NCBI GenBank assembly: GCA_009731375.1
Contig: BJOX01000028.1
Location: 93,773-129,684 of the forward strand
Source: Paulinella micropora
Lineage: Eukaryota > Cercozoa > Imbricatea > Euglyphida
DNA length: 35,912 nt
Reading direction: 5' to 3'
Below the pieces are notes generated by a model. The model was not told where the DNA came from and did no database searches. It saw only the letters and a list, made by a program, of their open reading frames with translations. Below, piece by piece: positions 1-10,972 of the stretch. A program made the position numbers and the translations under genes. How positions within the stretch are numbered: position 1 is the stretch's first letter; the number at the start of each line of letters is the position of its first letter.

Positions 1-81
<81 letters not shown>

Positions 82-137
82 GGATGGATGGATGGATAGA
101 TAGATAGATAGATAGATGGATTGATAGACAGACAGAC

Positions 138-217
<80 letters not shown>

Positions 218-236
218 TAGATAGATAGATTAGATA
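1..236. repeat. (GATA)n microsatellite
   Basis: Nearly pure TAGA/GATA tetranucleotide array with short GGAT and GACA variant patches. Reading frames through it only give Tyr-Leu-Ser-Ile periodic peptides and are not genes. Confidence 0.97.
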
Positions 237-291
237 GATGTCGTAAAGGAATGTAGTCCTTGCAAAGGAACGCAGTTTCACATCAAACAAC

Positions 292-292
<1 letters not shown>
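237..292 (-). mobile_element. 56-bp 5'-truncated tail of retrotransposon family A
   Basis: The segment matches the extreme 3' end of family A: it carries the same TGTAGTCCTTGCAAAGGAA and GCAGTTTCACATCAAAC blocks found at 849-886 and 31817-31858. It is flanked on both sides by (GATA)n, as expected for a severely 5'-truncated non-LTR insertion into the microsatellite. Confidence 0.8.
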
Positions 293-358
<66 letters not shown>

Positions 359-469
359 GGATGGATGGATGGATGGATGGATGGATGGATGGATGGATGG
401 ATGGATGGATGGATGGATATGGATGGATGGATATGGATGGATGGATATGGATGGATGGATGGATGGATG

Positions 470-529
<60 letters not shown>

Positions 530-586
530 TGTAGATAGATAGATAGGTAGATAGATAGATAGATGGATGGATGGATGGATGGATGC

Positions 587-660
<74 letters not shown>

Positions 661-696
661 GGATAGATAGATAGATAGACAGATAGATAGACAGAC

Positions 697-733
<37 letters not shown>

Positions 734-832
734 TATAGATAGATAGATAGATAGATAGGTAGATAAATAGATAGATGGATAGATGGATGGATGGATGGAT
801 GGATGGATGGATGGATGCATAGATAGATAGAT
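293..832. repeat. (GATA)n/(GGAT)n microsatellite
   Basis: Mixed GATA and GGAT arrays with occasional GATATG, GACA and GGTA variants. No non-repetitive sequence is visible in it. Confidence 0.97.
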
Positions 833-1139
833 GAGATGTCGCAAAGGAATGTAGTCCTTGCAAAGGAATGCAGTTTCACATCAAACAGTAATTTGTGTAC
901 TGAGCATGTGTCCGGTGGGAATCACGGGTAGACTGTGTTATGGAAAAAAGAAGAGGAGGAAGGACGTTGAAGAAAAAGGCAATCTAGGAATGGAGAGTGG
1001 GGAGGATAAGAAAGAAGAGAAAGAAAAGGAAGCCGTTAGTCCAAGTGTTTTGAGCACCGTAAGCTTGCGCAAGCTACAATGATGACATTGTATGAGGCCT
1101 AAACCCGGGACCTAGCCCGGGCTATGCAACACTGGACGG
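833..1139 (-). other. 3' noncoding tail of family A
   Basis: About 300 bp downstream of the last codon, conserved with 31802-32026 and 35336-35650, including AATCACGGGTAGACTGTGTT and TGTAGTCCTTGCAAAGGAA on the plus strand. It contains a local inverted repeat, GCTTGCGCAAGC, near 1062-1073. The sense strand ends GACATCTCATCTATC, running straight into the microsatellite with no poly(A). In R2-group elements such tails are bound by the RT; that role is inferred here. Confidence 0.8.
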
Positions 1140-1430
1140 CTATGACGGAATGCAGTCACCGATACGGACTAGAGGAAGATTAGTCCAATTTTTGACTTCA
1201 CAGGAGCGATAGATCGCAAAAGAGCAACGAGCTACGCAGGACGATAGCTTGAAGGAAAGGGATTTGGATTGGGGATGTGAAAAACCCAAGGCGCGACAAC
1301 ATCGATTAACAGAGAACGATACCATGCCGCGAGCCCCGCATTCGATTGGTCGAAGGTGGCAGGTCCATCCGTTGTCCTCGATTTGAGATTTGAGCCCATT
1401 ATATCGGTTAGTCTTGTAGGCGAGCATCAA
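1140..1430 (-). pseudogene. C-terminal part of family A endonuclease
   Basis: A one-base shift around 1425 separates this from the preceding endonuclease frame. The segment AYKTNRYNGLKSQIEDNGW supplies the conserved K-(R/K)Y-L-GW region that follows the PD-E core in RLEs, then ECGARGMVSFS, matching the E-G-RG pattern of these endonucleases. It ends at a stop just before the noncoding tail. The same C-terminus, with a few substitutions, is encoded on the plus strand at 35083-35335, so this was a real coding end. Confidence 0.82.
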
Positions 1431-2180
1431 GGATGTTTTCCTCGACCGGGCACGTGAGCTCGATCAGTATACATATCTTGGTAGACAATAACCAGACAAC
1501 AATATCGGGGCGGACGTCAGTGACACAGATGTGGACAGGAAAGGCTTGCTCAGAACCGGTGTACTGGGTTTGGAGCTGCCAATCGTTTGCGGTGTCAAGC
1601 AGGCATGGACGATGAAATGACTGCCCTTTAGACTTCTGCTCGCCCTCTTTCACAAACATAGACTTTGATTCATTTTCGTCTATACGGGAGCGTTTGTTAT
1701 GGCTCTCGATGTGTTTTTGAAGGGGAGCTTCAATAGTGCAGAGCACAGAGTCGTGACGCCAGGTATAACGGCCTTGTTTGAGGGCAACATGGCAACCGGA
1801 GAGGATGTGACATAGATGTGCTTGACCAGAACAGAGAGCACACTTGTTGTTGGGAATGATTCCCCACAGACGTCTAAGGTCGGGGGTAATAACCGAGTTT
1901 GTGCTTGCATTGATGACCCAAGAGATTAAGCGGGGATTACGGGTTCCGATGAGGCGAGCCCAGGAGAGGTCAAAGGGGCATGCGTCTTCAAAACGAAGAA
2001 AGCACCCTTGCATGGCTTTGTCCATGTCATGCACTGAGGTTGCCTCAAGTATTGTCTCAGCAGCTAATTCTAAAATCCTGTCTTTGCGGTCTGTGATGGA
2101 ATGTTATTTTGGGTAGCGACCATGGCCAAGTCCGAGATGATCGGATTGGCCTCGATGTTTGAATTCAAAATCAACTTGTG
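1408..2180 (-). pseudogene. CCHC zinc knuckle and restriction-like endonuclease of family A
   Basis: Numbering from the Met codon at 2034, Cys65, Cys68, His76 and Cys81 give CX2CX7HX4C, the knuckle typical of R2-group elements, followed by the family-typical GRYTWRHDSVL. The nuclease core RPDIVVWLL...LIELTCPVEEN follows, with Pro176-Asp177, 14 residues and Glu192, which fits the PD-X12-14-(D/E) pattern of RLEs. Upstream, between 2180 and 2034, the same frame reads on but has one TAA (in the GRYPK-stop context near 2113). The frame ends at 1408; the sense continues from about 1425 in another frame. The expected role is target-site cleavage for target-primed reverse transcription; here it is inactive. 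Confidence 0.88.
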
Positions 2181-2182
2181 CC

Positions 2183-2416
2183 TCAAGGCTTTTCGAGCAC
2201 AGGCTCTGGTTTCCAGATAGTTCGAAACGTTTCGTGTTTCGTCAGGTTCATCGCATAGATGGACGAGAGGTGTTTATCTGGGCAGTACTTCAGCATGTGA
2301 GCACGGTTGATTTGAAGTCGCTGGTCAAAAGAGACGATGAACTGGAGCTGTAGACCGAATTTCGAGCGTGGGCGGTAAAGGCAGGAGACCAGTGTTCTTT
2401 TGTAGATATTGCCCAT
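2183..2416 (-). pseudogene. Post-RT linker of family A polyprotein (second frame)
   Basis: After the shift near 2400 the coding sense continues in this frame, starting around KRTLVSCLYRPRSKFGLQL. That segment resembles the region after the RT thumb in R2-like polyproteins (a LYR-R-KFGLQL pattern followed by a helical stretch). It stops at 2183, and a further shift returns the sense to the frame holding the zinc knuckle. It has no independent function. The interpretation rests on continuity between the RT and endonuclease parts. Confidence 0.7.
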
Positions 2417-4326
2417 TTTTTGAGGAAGCGGGTCGCAATTTTCTCCTGGGTTTTGGCGAAAGATAAGCAGAGGTCATAAATGAGAAATGGCCAGGCAAGT
2501 GACTGGACAGCATAGTGCTGGTAGAGCCAAAGTTTCATAAAGCCATTGATCGAGCAGCTATCGATGGCTTGCATAGAAAGAATGAACCTCTTTTGGATTT
2601 CTGCTCGTTGTTCGTTTTCGCTGAGGTCATGGTAGACAATCCATCCGAGGTCTTTGAAAGGCTTGTCAGCGATGAAATTAATTGGTTTGCCAGTAGTAGT
2701 CAGGGCGGGGTCGAAAGGTGGGAACGAAATCGGCATTAATCGTTTGAGACCCTTATGGTCGTCGGCTTTAGTCCAATATTTGAAAGCAAGGCTTTTGCAT
2801 TTGAGCGGTTTCGCGGCCATTGTTCTGGTCCATGACAGAAATTTGTCTATCATGTTGATGGACGATTGACAGTGTTTCGTGGATCGGCTGTGTAGTTTGA
2901 GATCGTCAGCATAGGCAGCTTCGTGCACGATTACTTCATCCGTTGAGGTCTTATGTTTGAAATGGTAACCGTTGTTTTTGGTCAACGATGATAGGAGGTC
3001 AAGTAGTAGATTGAAAACTATATTGAAAAGGAGAGGAGAGATGCAGCATCCTTGAAAGACGCCCACAGCAAAAACGAAGGGTTCTGATGACCATTCTTTC
3101 CCTTCGATTGTGGCTACTAAGAGTTCGTAATATAAGAAGATTATGCGTGCAAACATAGGGGGCACGTGGTACCACCAGAGAGCGAACTGGATCAAGTTGT
3201 GATTTACGCTTCCAAAAGCGTTTTGTAGGTCAATCCATGCTATGACCAGTTGGCGATAGTGATCTTTTGCATTTCTGATGGTAGCCTTTGTGGTAGCAAT
3301 GTGTTCGGGGCATCCTGCAACGTTACGGAGGAAACCCTTTTGTTTTGCTCTGTCAAAGTATTTGTTATCCAGCAGAAATCTCTCTAGGCGTTTTGACCAC
3401 AAAGAGAAAAATACCTTACCCGAGCAGTTTGTCAGAGCAATCGGACGATAGTTTGAGACCTGAAGTGGATCGCCGTCCTTATGAAGGAGGGAGATAGCAG
3501 CGTGGGCCCAGCTGTTAGCTACATCAGTTGTCCAACACTTGACAATGAGTTTGTGTAAGAAAAGTAAAGCGGTGGGAAGTCTCTTGTAAACAAGGTAGCT
3601 AATACCATCTCTGCCAGGGGCTGCACCATTACGCTTGGCAAACACAGATCTTTTGGTTTCCAAGAAGGACGGTGGCTTGAGGTCAAAGGGGACAGTTGGT
3701 AGAGGTGGGCGAACCATTTCAGGTAAGGGCACGTAGGTTTGTTCACGATTAGCGTCTTTGTATAGGTTGGGAAAGTAGGAATCACAGTCTTCTTTGGATA
3801 GGGAGGAAGTGGTTTGGGTTGAGGGGGGATGAAACAGATTTTTGGCAAACTTATGAGGGTCAGTTCGGAAGCGTGTATTTGCTTGTCGTTGAGCGGAGCT
3901 TAAAGTTGCTTCCTTGAGACGACGGCGGAGGCGGTTACCGGTCTTCAATAATACTCGCCAAGTTTTTTGCAGGCTTTTTGCAACAGCAGCTGGAATTGAA
4001 CCTGCCCTTTTGAGATCTCGCAGATGTCTCTTTTGGACCATTTTTTGTTGTCGGTTTTGCGTGAGTTCTGTTTGGAGCCGGATTACGTGGCCGTTTTTTC
4101 GCTCATGAGTTTGTTCTTCTGTTTTTGTTTGAGGTACCCGTTGTGATATGAAGTCGTAGAGATATCTTTCAAATTTCGCTACTGCTTCGTCACACGACAG
4201 GCGTTTGATGAGAGAGGAGGGGAGGATGAGAGGGAGTGCGGATTGGAGTTCTTCTTCAATGCCTTTCCATTCGCTTGGTGTTGATGGCAATACCAGGCGT
4301 TTTCTTCTTTCGGTTGGTTCTTTCGG
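2290..4326 (-). pseudogene. Reverse transcriptase of family A retrotransposon (5' incomplete, frameshifted)
   Basis: The frame is open from the gap edge at 4326; no ATG is visible near the start, so the N-terminus lies in the gap. Counting from the codon at 4290, RT motifs appear in order: NGAAPGRDGI (221-230), YRPIALTN (281-288), IDLQNAF with the first catalytic Asp (353-359), GVFQGCCISPLLFN (410-423), the AYADDLKL catalytic box (459-466) and MAAKPLKCKSLAF (491-503). A basic region precedes the RT domain. Family knowledge: this enzyme copies the element RNA at a nicked genomic target. The frame is genuine to about 2400, where a one-base shift in an A-rich run moves the coding sense to another frame; the residues to the stop at 2290, including a serine run, are out-of-frame. 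The catalytic residues look intact, so decay is recent or limited. Confidence 0.93.
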
Positions 4327-4621
4327 NNNNNNNNNNNNNNNNNNNNNNNNNNNNNNNNNNNNNNNNNNNNNNNNNNNNNNNNNNNNNNNNNNNNNNNNNN
4401 NNNNNNNNNNNNNNNNNNNNNNNNNNNNNNNNNNNNNNNNNNNNNNNNNNNNNNNNNNNNNNNNNNNNNNNNNNNNNNNNNNNNNNNNNNNNNNNNNNNN
4501 NNNNNNNNNNNNNNNNNNNNNNNNNNNNNNNNNNNNNNNNNNNNNNNNNNNNNNNNNNNNNNNNNNNNNNNNNNNNNNNNNNNNNNNNNNNNNNNNNNNN
4601 NNNNNNNNNNNNNNNNNNNNN
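4327..4621. other. Assembly gap (295 N)
   Basis: Run of N between the family A open frame and a (GGAT)n array. It removes the element's 5' end. Confidence 1.
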
Positions 4622-4668
4622 ATGGATGGATGGATGGATGGATGGATGGATGGATGGATGGATAGATG

Positions 4669-4704
<36 letters not shown>

Positions 4705-4836
4705 GTCTATCTATCTATCTATCTATCTATCTACCTTTCTATCTATCTTTTTGTTGTTGTTGTTGTTGATGTAGGATAAGGATCAATAAAAGGCTCAGTG
4801 CTGTCTATCTTTCTATCTATCTATCTACCATTCTAT

Positions 4837-4880
<44 letters not shown>

Positions 4881-4962
4881 ATATTTGTCGTTGTTGATGT
4901 AGGATGAAGGATCAATAAAAGGCTCAGTGTCGTCTATCTATCTAGCTATCTATCTATCTATA

Positions 4963-5001
<39 letters not shown>

Positions 5002-5170
5002 ATATCTATTTATCTATCCATCTATATCTATATATCTATATATCTATATATCTATATATATCTATATATATTATATATATATACCTTTTTTTTCCTTCTT
5101 GTTTGTAGGATGAAGGATCAATAAAAGGCCCAGGGCTGTTTACCTATCTATCCACCTATCTATATACCTG

Positions 5171-5207
<37 letters not shown>

Positions 5208-5389
5208 ATCTATATATCTATCTATCTATCTATCTATCTATATCTATATATCTATATATCTATCTATATGTATATATATACATATCTACCTATCTATCTA
5301 TCTATTTTTTTCCTTATTGTTTGTAGGATGAAGGATCAATACAAGGCTCAGGGCTGTCTATCTATCAACCTTATATCTACCTACCTACG

Positions 5390-5424
<35 letters not shown>

Positions 5425-5875
5425 TAGGGGATGGTGTGAGTGTGCTGGGCCCGTGGTGGGGTGCCTTATGTGTGCCTAGCCATACGCCTATAAGTCACAT
5501 GCCGAAATAGCGACGGGAAGCACAATCCTGTTCCCTCAGGGTGCCCTTTCTCGCTTGTTGAGCCCGGAATAAAACCCACAGTGCTCTGTCGGTTTATACT
5601 AGACTGTCGAACAGTCTCGAAACTCCATCTGCTTACTGGGCCCTCTGTAATGGAGGTGGGAGCTCGTTCTGCAAGGGGCGCTTTATGGAACGAGCCCTGG
5701 CCCCGCCTGGTACTAGGGAGCTTTGGTATCGCCTGTATCAGTCCCTTCCGTGCAAACATCACGGCTTAGCTGGGCATCGGGTTAATACTTTACCCACAGA
5801 CTTCCTGGTTGACGAAATCAGAAGCTCCTTTTTTCTGACATTAGTCGATATTTCATCTATCCATCTATCTATCTA

Positions 5876-5916
<41 letters not shown>

Positions 5917-6064
5917 TTCCTTGTTGTTTATAGGATGAAGGATCAATAAAAGGCTCAGTGCTGTCTATCTATCTATCAACCTTATATCTATCTATCTATC
6001 TATCGGTCTATCTATCTATCTATCTATATATCCATCTATCTATATATCTATCTATCTATCTATC

Positions 6065-6100
<36 letters not shown>

Positions 6101-6150
6101 GGATGAAGGATCAATAAAAGGTTCAGTACTCGCTGTTAATGGTCAGAAGA
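4622..6150. repeat. (TCTA)n array punctuated by six ~50-bp units (unit R)
   Basis: (GGAT)n flips to (TCTA)n at about 4670. A recurring unit with core GGATGAAGGATCAATAAAAG then GGCTCAGTGCTGTCTATC interrupts the array at about 4748-4805, 4884-4934, 5083-5141, 5305-5358, 5915-5965 and 6101-6150, all in plus orientation. Most are preceded by a T/TTG-rich stretch. The unit contains AATAAA. Spacer lengths and compositions (TCTA or TA) differ, so this is not a simple tandem satellite. A family P copy lies between the fourth and fifth units. Confidence 0.85.
5427..5855 (+). mobile_element. Family P element, ~430-bp copy
   Basis: Single-copy-looking ~430-bp sequence with abrupt (TCTA)n borders, nearly identical to 7398-7827 and, inverted, to the units at 32764-34032. 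It begins GGGGATGGTGTG and ends TTAGTCGATATTTCATC before (TATC)n. No conserved long frame is seen: a one-base difference (GCTTTATGG here, GCTTATGG in other copies) changes the frame, so it is probably noncoding. It contains GGAATAAAACCC. I saw no convincing tRNA or 5S promoter boxes. It may be a SINE-like or truncated LINE-tail element. Confidence 0.8.
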
Positions 6151-6172
6151 AGAAAAAAAATCATCTATCTAT

Positions 6173-6217
<45 letters not shown>

Positions 6218-6262
6218 GATCGATCTATCTATCTATCGATCTATCTGTTGATCTATTTATTG

Positions 6263-6332
<70 letters not shown>

Positions 6333-6333
6333 A

Positions 6334-6367
<34 letters not shown>

Positions 6368-6458
6368 AACGCTTTCATCCTCATCCTCATCACCATCCTC
6401 ATCCTCATCCTCATCCTCATTCTATCTATCTGTCTATCTATCTATCTATCTATCTATA

Positions 6459-6490
<32 letters not shown>

Positions 6491-6500
6491 AGTCTGTCTG

Positions 6501-6547
<47 letters not shown>

Positions 6548-6807
6548 GTCTGTCTATCTATCTACACGTTTTCATCCTCATCGTCATCCTCATCATCATC
6601 CTTATCATCCTCATCATCCTCATCATCCTCATCATCATCATCATCATCAACATCCTCATCCTCATCATCCTCATCACCACCTCCACCATCACCATCACCA
6701 TCACCACCATCATCAGCATCACCATCACCATCATCACCATCACCATCACCACCATCACCATCACCACCAATCATCATCACCATCACCACCACCATCATCC
6801 TCATCCT
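6151..6807. repeat. (TCTA)n then (TCATCC)/(CAT)n arrays
   Basis: TCTA arrays with GATC and TGTC variants. Two islands of TCATCC/CATCAC triplet-hexamer repeats lie at 6369-6420 and 6567-6805. No gene is visible. Confidence 0.95.
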
Positions 6808-6922
<115 letters not shown>

Positions 6923-6930
6923 CTCTCTCC

Positions 6931-6961
<31 letters not shown>

Positions 6962-7342
6962 ACACACACACACACACCCTCTCCCTTTCTTCAAAACTTT
7001 CCTTCTTTCATTTCCTCCCTATCCCTCTTTTTCTCTCTATTATTACTTTTACTCGTGGCTGTATTTTAATTAAGGAACGGTGAAAATTTCCCGTAATAAC
7101 GGTACATTTATTGTTCAAAGTTGTGAAGAATTTCCGCCAGCCGGTAATTACGATACATTTGTTGGCAAATAAAAGTTTAGCCCAAAATTCCCCGTATTTA
7201 CGGTTGGCCGAAAGGTGAGGTGGCCGAAATTTTTCACCCGACCTTATTCCTATGTGTTCTATTTTAGGTGATAGAAAACAGCTATCCTCTTTCATGCAAC
7301 TAACAACTGAAGTCGATTGCCTTTCTTTCCACCCGGTACTGA

Positions 7343-7345
<3 letters not shown>
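6923..7345. other. CT/CA microsatellites and ~360 bp of low-repeat sequence
   Basis: (CT)n and (CA)n to 6977, then about 300 bp of AT-rich non-repetitive sequence. It includes dispersed similar phrases such as CCCGTAATAACGGTACATTT and GCCGGTAATTACGATACATT, perhaps an old internal duplication. The last ~75 bp (7270-7344, GCAACTAACAACTGAAG then CCACCCGGTACTGAC) recurs at 8028-8074 and 8237-8284 (unit V). No coding potential is recognised. Confidence 0.7.
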
Positions 7346-7397
<52 letters not shown>

Positions 7398-7827
7398 GGG
7401 GATGGTGTGGGTGTGCTGGGCCCGTGGTGGGGTGCCTTATGTGTGCCTAGCCATACGCCTATCAGTCACATGCCGAAATAGCGACGGGAAGCACAATCCT
7501 GTTCCCTCAGGGTGCCCTTTCTCGCTTGTTGAGCCCGGAATAAAACCCACAGTGCTCTGTCGGTTTATACTAGACTGTCGAACAGTCTCGAAACTCCATC
7601 TGCTTACTGGGCCCTCTGTAATGGAGGTGGGAGCTCGTTCTGCAAGGGGCGCTTATGGAACGAGCCCTGGCCCCGCCTGGTGCTAGGGAGCTTTGGTATC
7701 GCCTGTATCAGTCCCTTCCGTGCAAACATCACGGCTTAGCTGGGCATCGGGTTAATACTTTACCCACAGACTTCCTTGGTTGACGAAATCAGAAGCTCCT
7801 TTTTTCTGACATTAGTCGATATCTCAT
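7398..7827 (+). mobile_element. Family P element, second plus-strand copy
   Basis: Near-identical to 5427-5855 over its whole length, with the same borders: (TCTA)n to GGGGATGG on the left and TCGATATCTCATC to (TATC)n on the right. Both plus-strand copies start at the same internal point of the 542-bp unit at 32764-34032. That is either the true 5' end of a short form or a shared truncation point. Confidence 0.82.
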
Positions 7828-7828
7828 C

Positions 7829-7879
<51 letters not shown>

Positions 7880-8071
7880 ATATCTATCTATCTATATATC
7901 TGTCTATCTATCTATCTATCTATCTATCGATATATCTATCTATCTATCTATCTATCTATCTACCACCTACCTACCTACCTACCTACCTATCTATCTACCT
8001 ATCTATCTACCTATCTATCTATCTATCTATCTGAAGCTAGCATTCTTTTTTGCGTGCAACTGACAACTGAA

Positions 8072-8139
<68 letters not shown>

Positions 8140-8163
8140 GTAGATAGATAGGTAGGTAGGTGG

Positions 8164-8206
<43 letters not shown>

Positions 8207-8235
8207 GTAGATAGATAGATAGATTGATAGATAAA
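7828..8235. repeat. Imperfect palindrome of TCTA/CCTA against GATA/GGTA arrays
   Basis: The left arm (about 7828-8033, TCTA with CTACCACCTACCTACC islands) is mirrored by the right arm (8073-8230, GATA with the complementary GGTAGGTAGGTGGTAG island) around a ~40-bp centre at 8034-8072. The non-repeat island order is also mirrored, so this is a true inverted repeat and not just chance opposition of two arrays. Confidence 0.8.
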
Positions 8236-8298
8236 TGGCAACTGAGAACAGAAATCGATCTCGCTTTACACCCAGTACTAACATAACTCTATCAATCA

Positions 8299-8337
<39 letters not shown>

Positions 8338-8370
8338 CATCCATCCATCCATCCATCCATCCATCTATCC

Positions 8371-8414
<44 letters not shown>

Positions 8415-8436
8415 GTCTATCTATCTAATCATCCAT

Positions 8437-8484
<48 letters not shown>

Positions 8485-8485
8485 A

Positions 8486-8520
<35 letters not shown>

Positions 8521-8528
8521 TCATGTAA
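8236..8528. repeat. Unit V copy followed by (TCTA)n/(TCCA)n
   Basis: GGCAACTGAGAACAGAAATC then ACACCCAGTACTAAC matches the unit at 7296-7344. It is followed by a TCTA/TCCA array to 8522. Confidence 0.75.
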
Positions 8529-8925
8529 GTGATAGTTGAACAGAGGGCATATATGTTTCATGTATGTATGTATGTATGTATGTATGTATGTATTTATGTA
8601 TGTATGTATGTATGTATGTATGTATGTATGTATGTATGTATGTATGTATGGCATGCATGGCATGCACATGGCATGTATGTATGTATGTATGTATGTATGT
8701 ATTCATGCATGCGTGCGTGCGTGGCGTGCATGCATGCATGCATGCATGAATTTGTGTATGTATGTATGTATGTATGTATGTATGTATGTATGTATGTATG
8801 TATGTTATGCATGTATGTTATGTATGTATGTTATGTATGTATGTTATGTATGTATGTTATGTATGTATGTTATGTATGTTATGTATGTATGTATGTATGT
8901 ATGTATGTATGTATGTATGCAGTCG
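8529..8925. repeat. (ATGT)n array with GCAT and TTATG variants
   Basis: ATGT tetranucleotides with a GCATGCAT-rich patch around 8700-8748 and a TATGTATGTT decanucleotide-like pattern at 8800-8880. Frames give Met-Tyr-Val-Cys or Ile-His-Thr-Tyr periodic peptides only. Confidence 0.95.
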
Positions 8926-8969
8926 TCTGAATTGCTTGTAGCTTCTTCCAAAAAGAGCAAGGTTTATCT

Positions 8970-9736
8970 GGCACTTTCTTTTTTGTCCCTCCTTCTCCTT
9001 CGTCTCCTCCTTCTCCTCCCTCTCCTCCCTCTCCTCCTTTTTCTGACTTCTTCTCCTTCTTCTCCGTCTTCTCCTCCTTCTGCTCCTCCTCCTTCTCCTC
9101 CTTCTCCCCCTTCTCCTCCTTCTCCCCCTTCTCCTCCTCCTTCTCTTCTTCTCCTTCTTCTCCCCCTTCTCCCCCTTCTCCTCCTCCTTCTCCTCTTCTC
9201 CTTCTCCTCCTTCTCCTCCTTCTCCTCCCTCTTCTCCTTCTCCTCCTTCTCCTCTTTCTCCTCCTTCTCCGCATTCTCATCCTTCTCTCCGTCTCCTTCT
9301 CCTCGTTCTCCCCCTTCTCCCCCTTCTCCCCCTTCTCCTCCTTCTCCTCCTTCTCCTCCTCCTCTTTCCCTCCTTCTCCCCTTTCTCCTCCTTCTCCTCC
9401 TTCTCCTCCTCCTTCTCCTCTTCCCTCTCCTCCTCCTCCTTCTCCTCCTCTTCCTCCTCTTTCCCTGCTTCTCCTCCTTCTTCTTCTCCTCCTTCTTCTT
9501 CTCCTCCTTTTCCTCCTTCTCCTCCTTCTCCCCCTTCTCCTCCTCTTTCTCCTCCTCCTCCTCCCCTTCTCCTCCTTCTCCTCCTCTCCTCCTCCTTCTC
9601 CCCCTTCTCCTCCTCCTCCTCCTCCTCCTCTTTTCCCCCCTCTCCTCCTCTCCCTTCTCCTCCCTCTTCCCCTCCTCCTCCCTTTCCTCTTTCTCCTCCT
9701 GCTTCTCCTCCCCCTTCTCTCTCTTCTCCTTCTCCG
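8970..9736. repeat. ~770-bp polypyrimidine (CTCCTT)n tract
   Basis: Almost purely C/T, built from CTC, CTT and CTCCTT units with fewer than about twenty purine interruptions. The length and mirror-like composition are compatible with triplex (H-DNA) formation. Long Ser/Pro/Leu or Arg/Glu/Gly frames through it are artefacts of composition. Confidence 0.93.
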
Positions 9737-9812
9737 TACATACATACATACATACATACATACATACACAACACAAGACGCTCTCAAAGTCTATCACGTA
9801 GCATCGCGGACA

Positions 9813-9848
<36 letters not shown>

Positions 9849-9877
9849 TATTTACATACAAACATACATACATACAA

Positions 9878-9909
<32 letters not shown>

Positions 9910-10082
9910 GTAAATACAGGACGCTCTCAAAGTCTATCACGCAGCATCGCGGACATACATACATACATACATACAGACAGACATAAGTACACATATACAT
10001 GCATACATACATACATACATGCATACATACATACATATATATATACATATATAGATAGATAGATATAGATAGATAGATAGAT

Positions 10083-10147
<65 letters not shown>

Positions 10148-10426
10148 CATACATACATACATACAAGACGCTCTCAAAGTCTATCATGTAGCATCCCGGA
10201 CATACATACATACATACATACACATAAATATATGCATATTATATATATACATATATATATATATATTATATATATATGTGTGTGTGTATACATACAGGGC
10301 GCTCTGAAAGTCTATCGTGTAGCATCGCGAACATATATACATACATACATACATACATACATACATACATACATACATACACATACATACATACATACAT
10401 ACATACATACATACATAAATATATGC

Positions 10427-10472
<46 letters not shown>

Positions 10473-10917
10473 CAGGATGCTCTGAAAGTCTATCATGTAG
10501 CATCGCGAACATACATACATACATACATACATACATACATGCATACATACATACAGAAATACATACATAAATATATACATATTATATATATATATATACA
10601 GGATGCTCTAAAAGTCTATCATGTAGCATCGCGAACATACATACATACATACATACATACATGCATGCATGCATGCATGCATGCATACATAAATACATAC
10701 ATAAATATATGCATATATATATTGTATTACATATATATATGTATATATATATAATATTATATTATATATATATATATATTAATTTTATACATACATACAT
10801 ACAGGATGTTTAGAAAGTCTATCATGTAGCATCGCGAACATATATACATACATACATACGTACATGCATGCATACATGCATACATACATACATACATAAA
10901 TGCATGCATAATATATG

Positions 10918-10972
<55 letters not shown>

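Larger units (their letters stand above)
833..4326 (-). mobile_element. RLE-type non-LTR retrotransposon, family A (R2-like), decayed
   Basis: On the minus strand the order is reverse transcriptase (4326 to about 2400), linker (about 2400-2180), CCHC zinc knuckle plus restriction-like endonuclease (2180-1140), then a noncoding tail (1139-833) ending in (ATCT)n. This is the domain order of the R2/NeSL/R4/Hero group of non-LTR retrotransposons, which nick DNA with a PD-(D/E)xK-like nuclease and prime reverse transcription at the nick. The 5' end, with any N-terminal zinc-finger or Myb region, is lost in the gap at 4327-4621. At least three frameshifts and one in-frame stop make this copy inactive. 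The end of the element is also found at 237-292, 31802-32026 and 35083-35650, always beside GATA/TCTA arrays. Confidence 0.9.

Noticed and set aside
278-879. Long open frames coding Tyr-Leu-Ser-Ile and Pro-Ser-Ile-His repeats, also at 6139-7083, 8235-8528, 27515-28222 and 31611-32321
   Set aside because: They are translations of GATA/GGAT arrays, open on both strands because the repeat lacks stops in several frames. There is no non-repeat protein content.
1433-2116. Plus-strand frames across the family A endonuclease
   Set aside because: The complementary strand carries the conserved knuckle and nuclease motifs. The plus frames are shadows.
5427-5855. tRNA- or 5S-derived SINE promoter in family P
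   Set aside because: I looked for A/B-box-like sequence (GGTTCGAANCC pattern) and found no convincing match in the unit.
5466-5933. Possible small genes inside the ~430-bp element (also 7402-7686 and 32376-32933)
   Set aside because: A one-base difference between copies changes the frame and open frames occur on both strands. Extensions are only microsatellite peptide.
4748-6150. CRISPR-like array of repeats and spacers (also units Q and K)
   Set aside because: Spacers are microsatellites of uneven length, there are no cas genes, and the context is eukaryotic.
8536-9833. Long frames rich in Ser/Pro/Leu or Arg/Glu/Gly (up to 421 codons)
   Set aside because: Produced by the polypyrimidine tract. 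Frames are open in several phases and no domain is visible.
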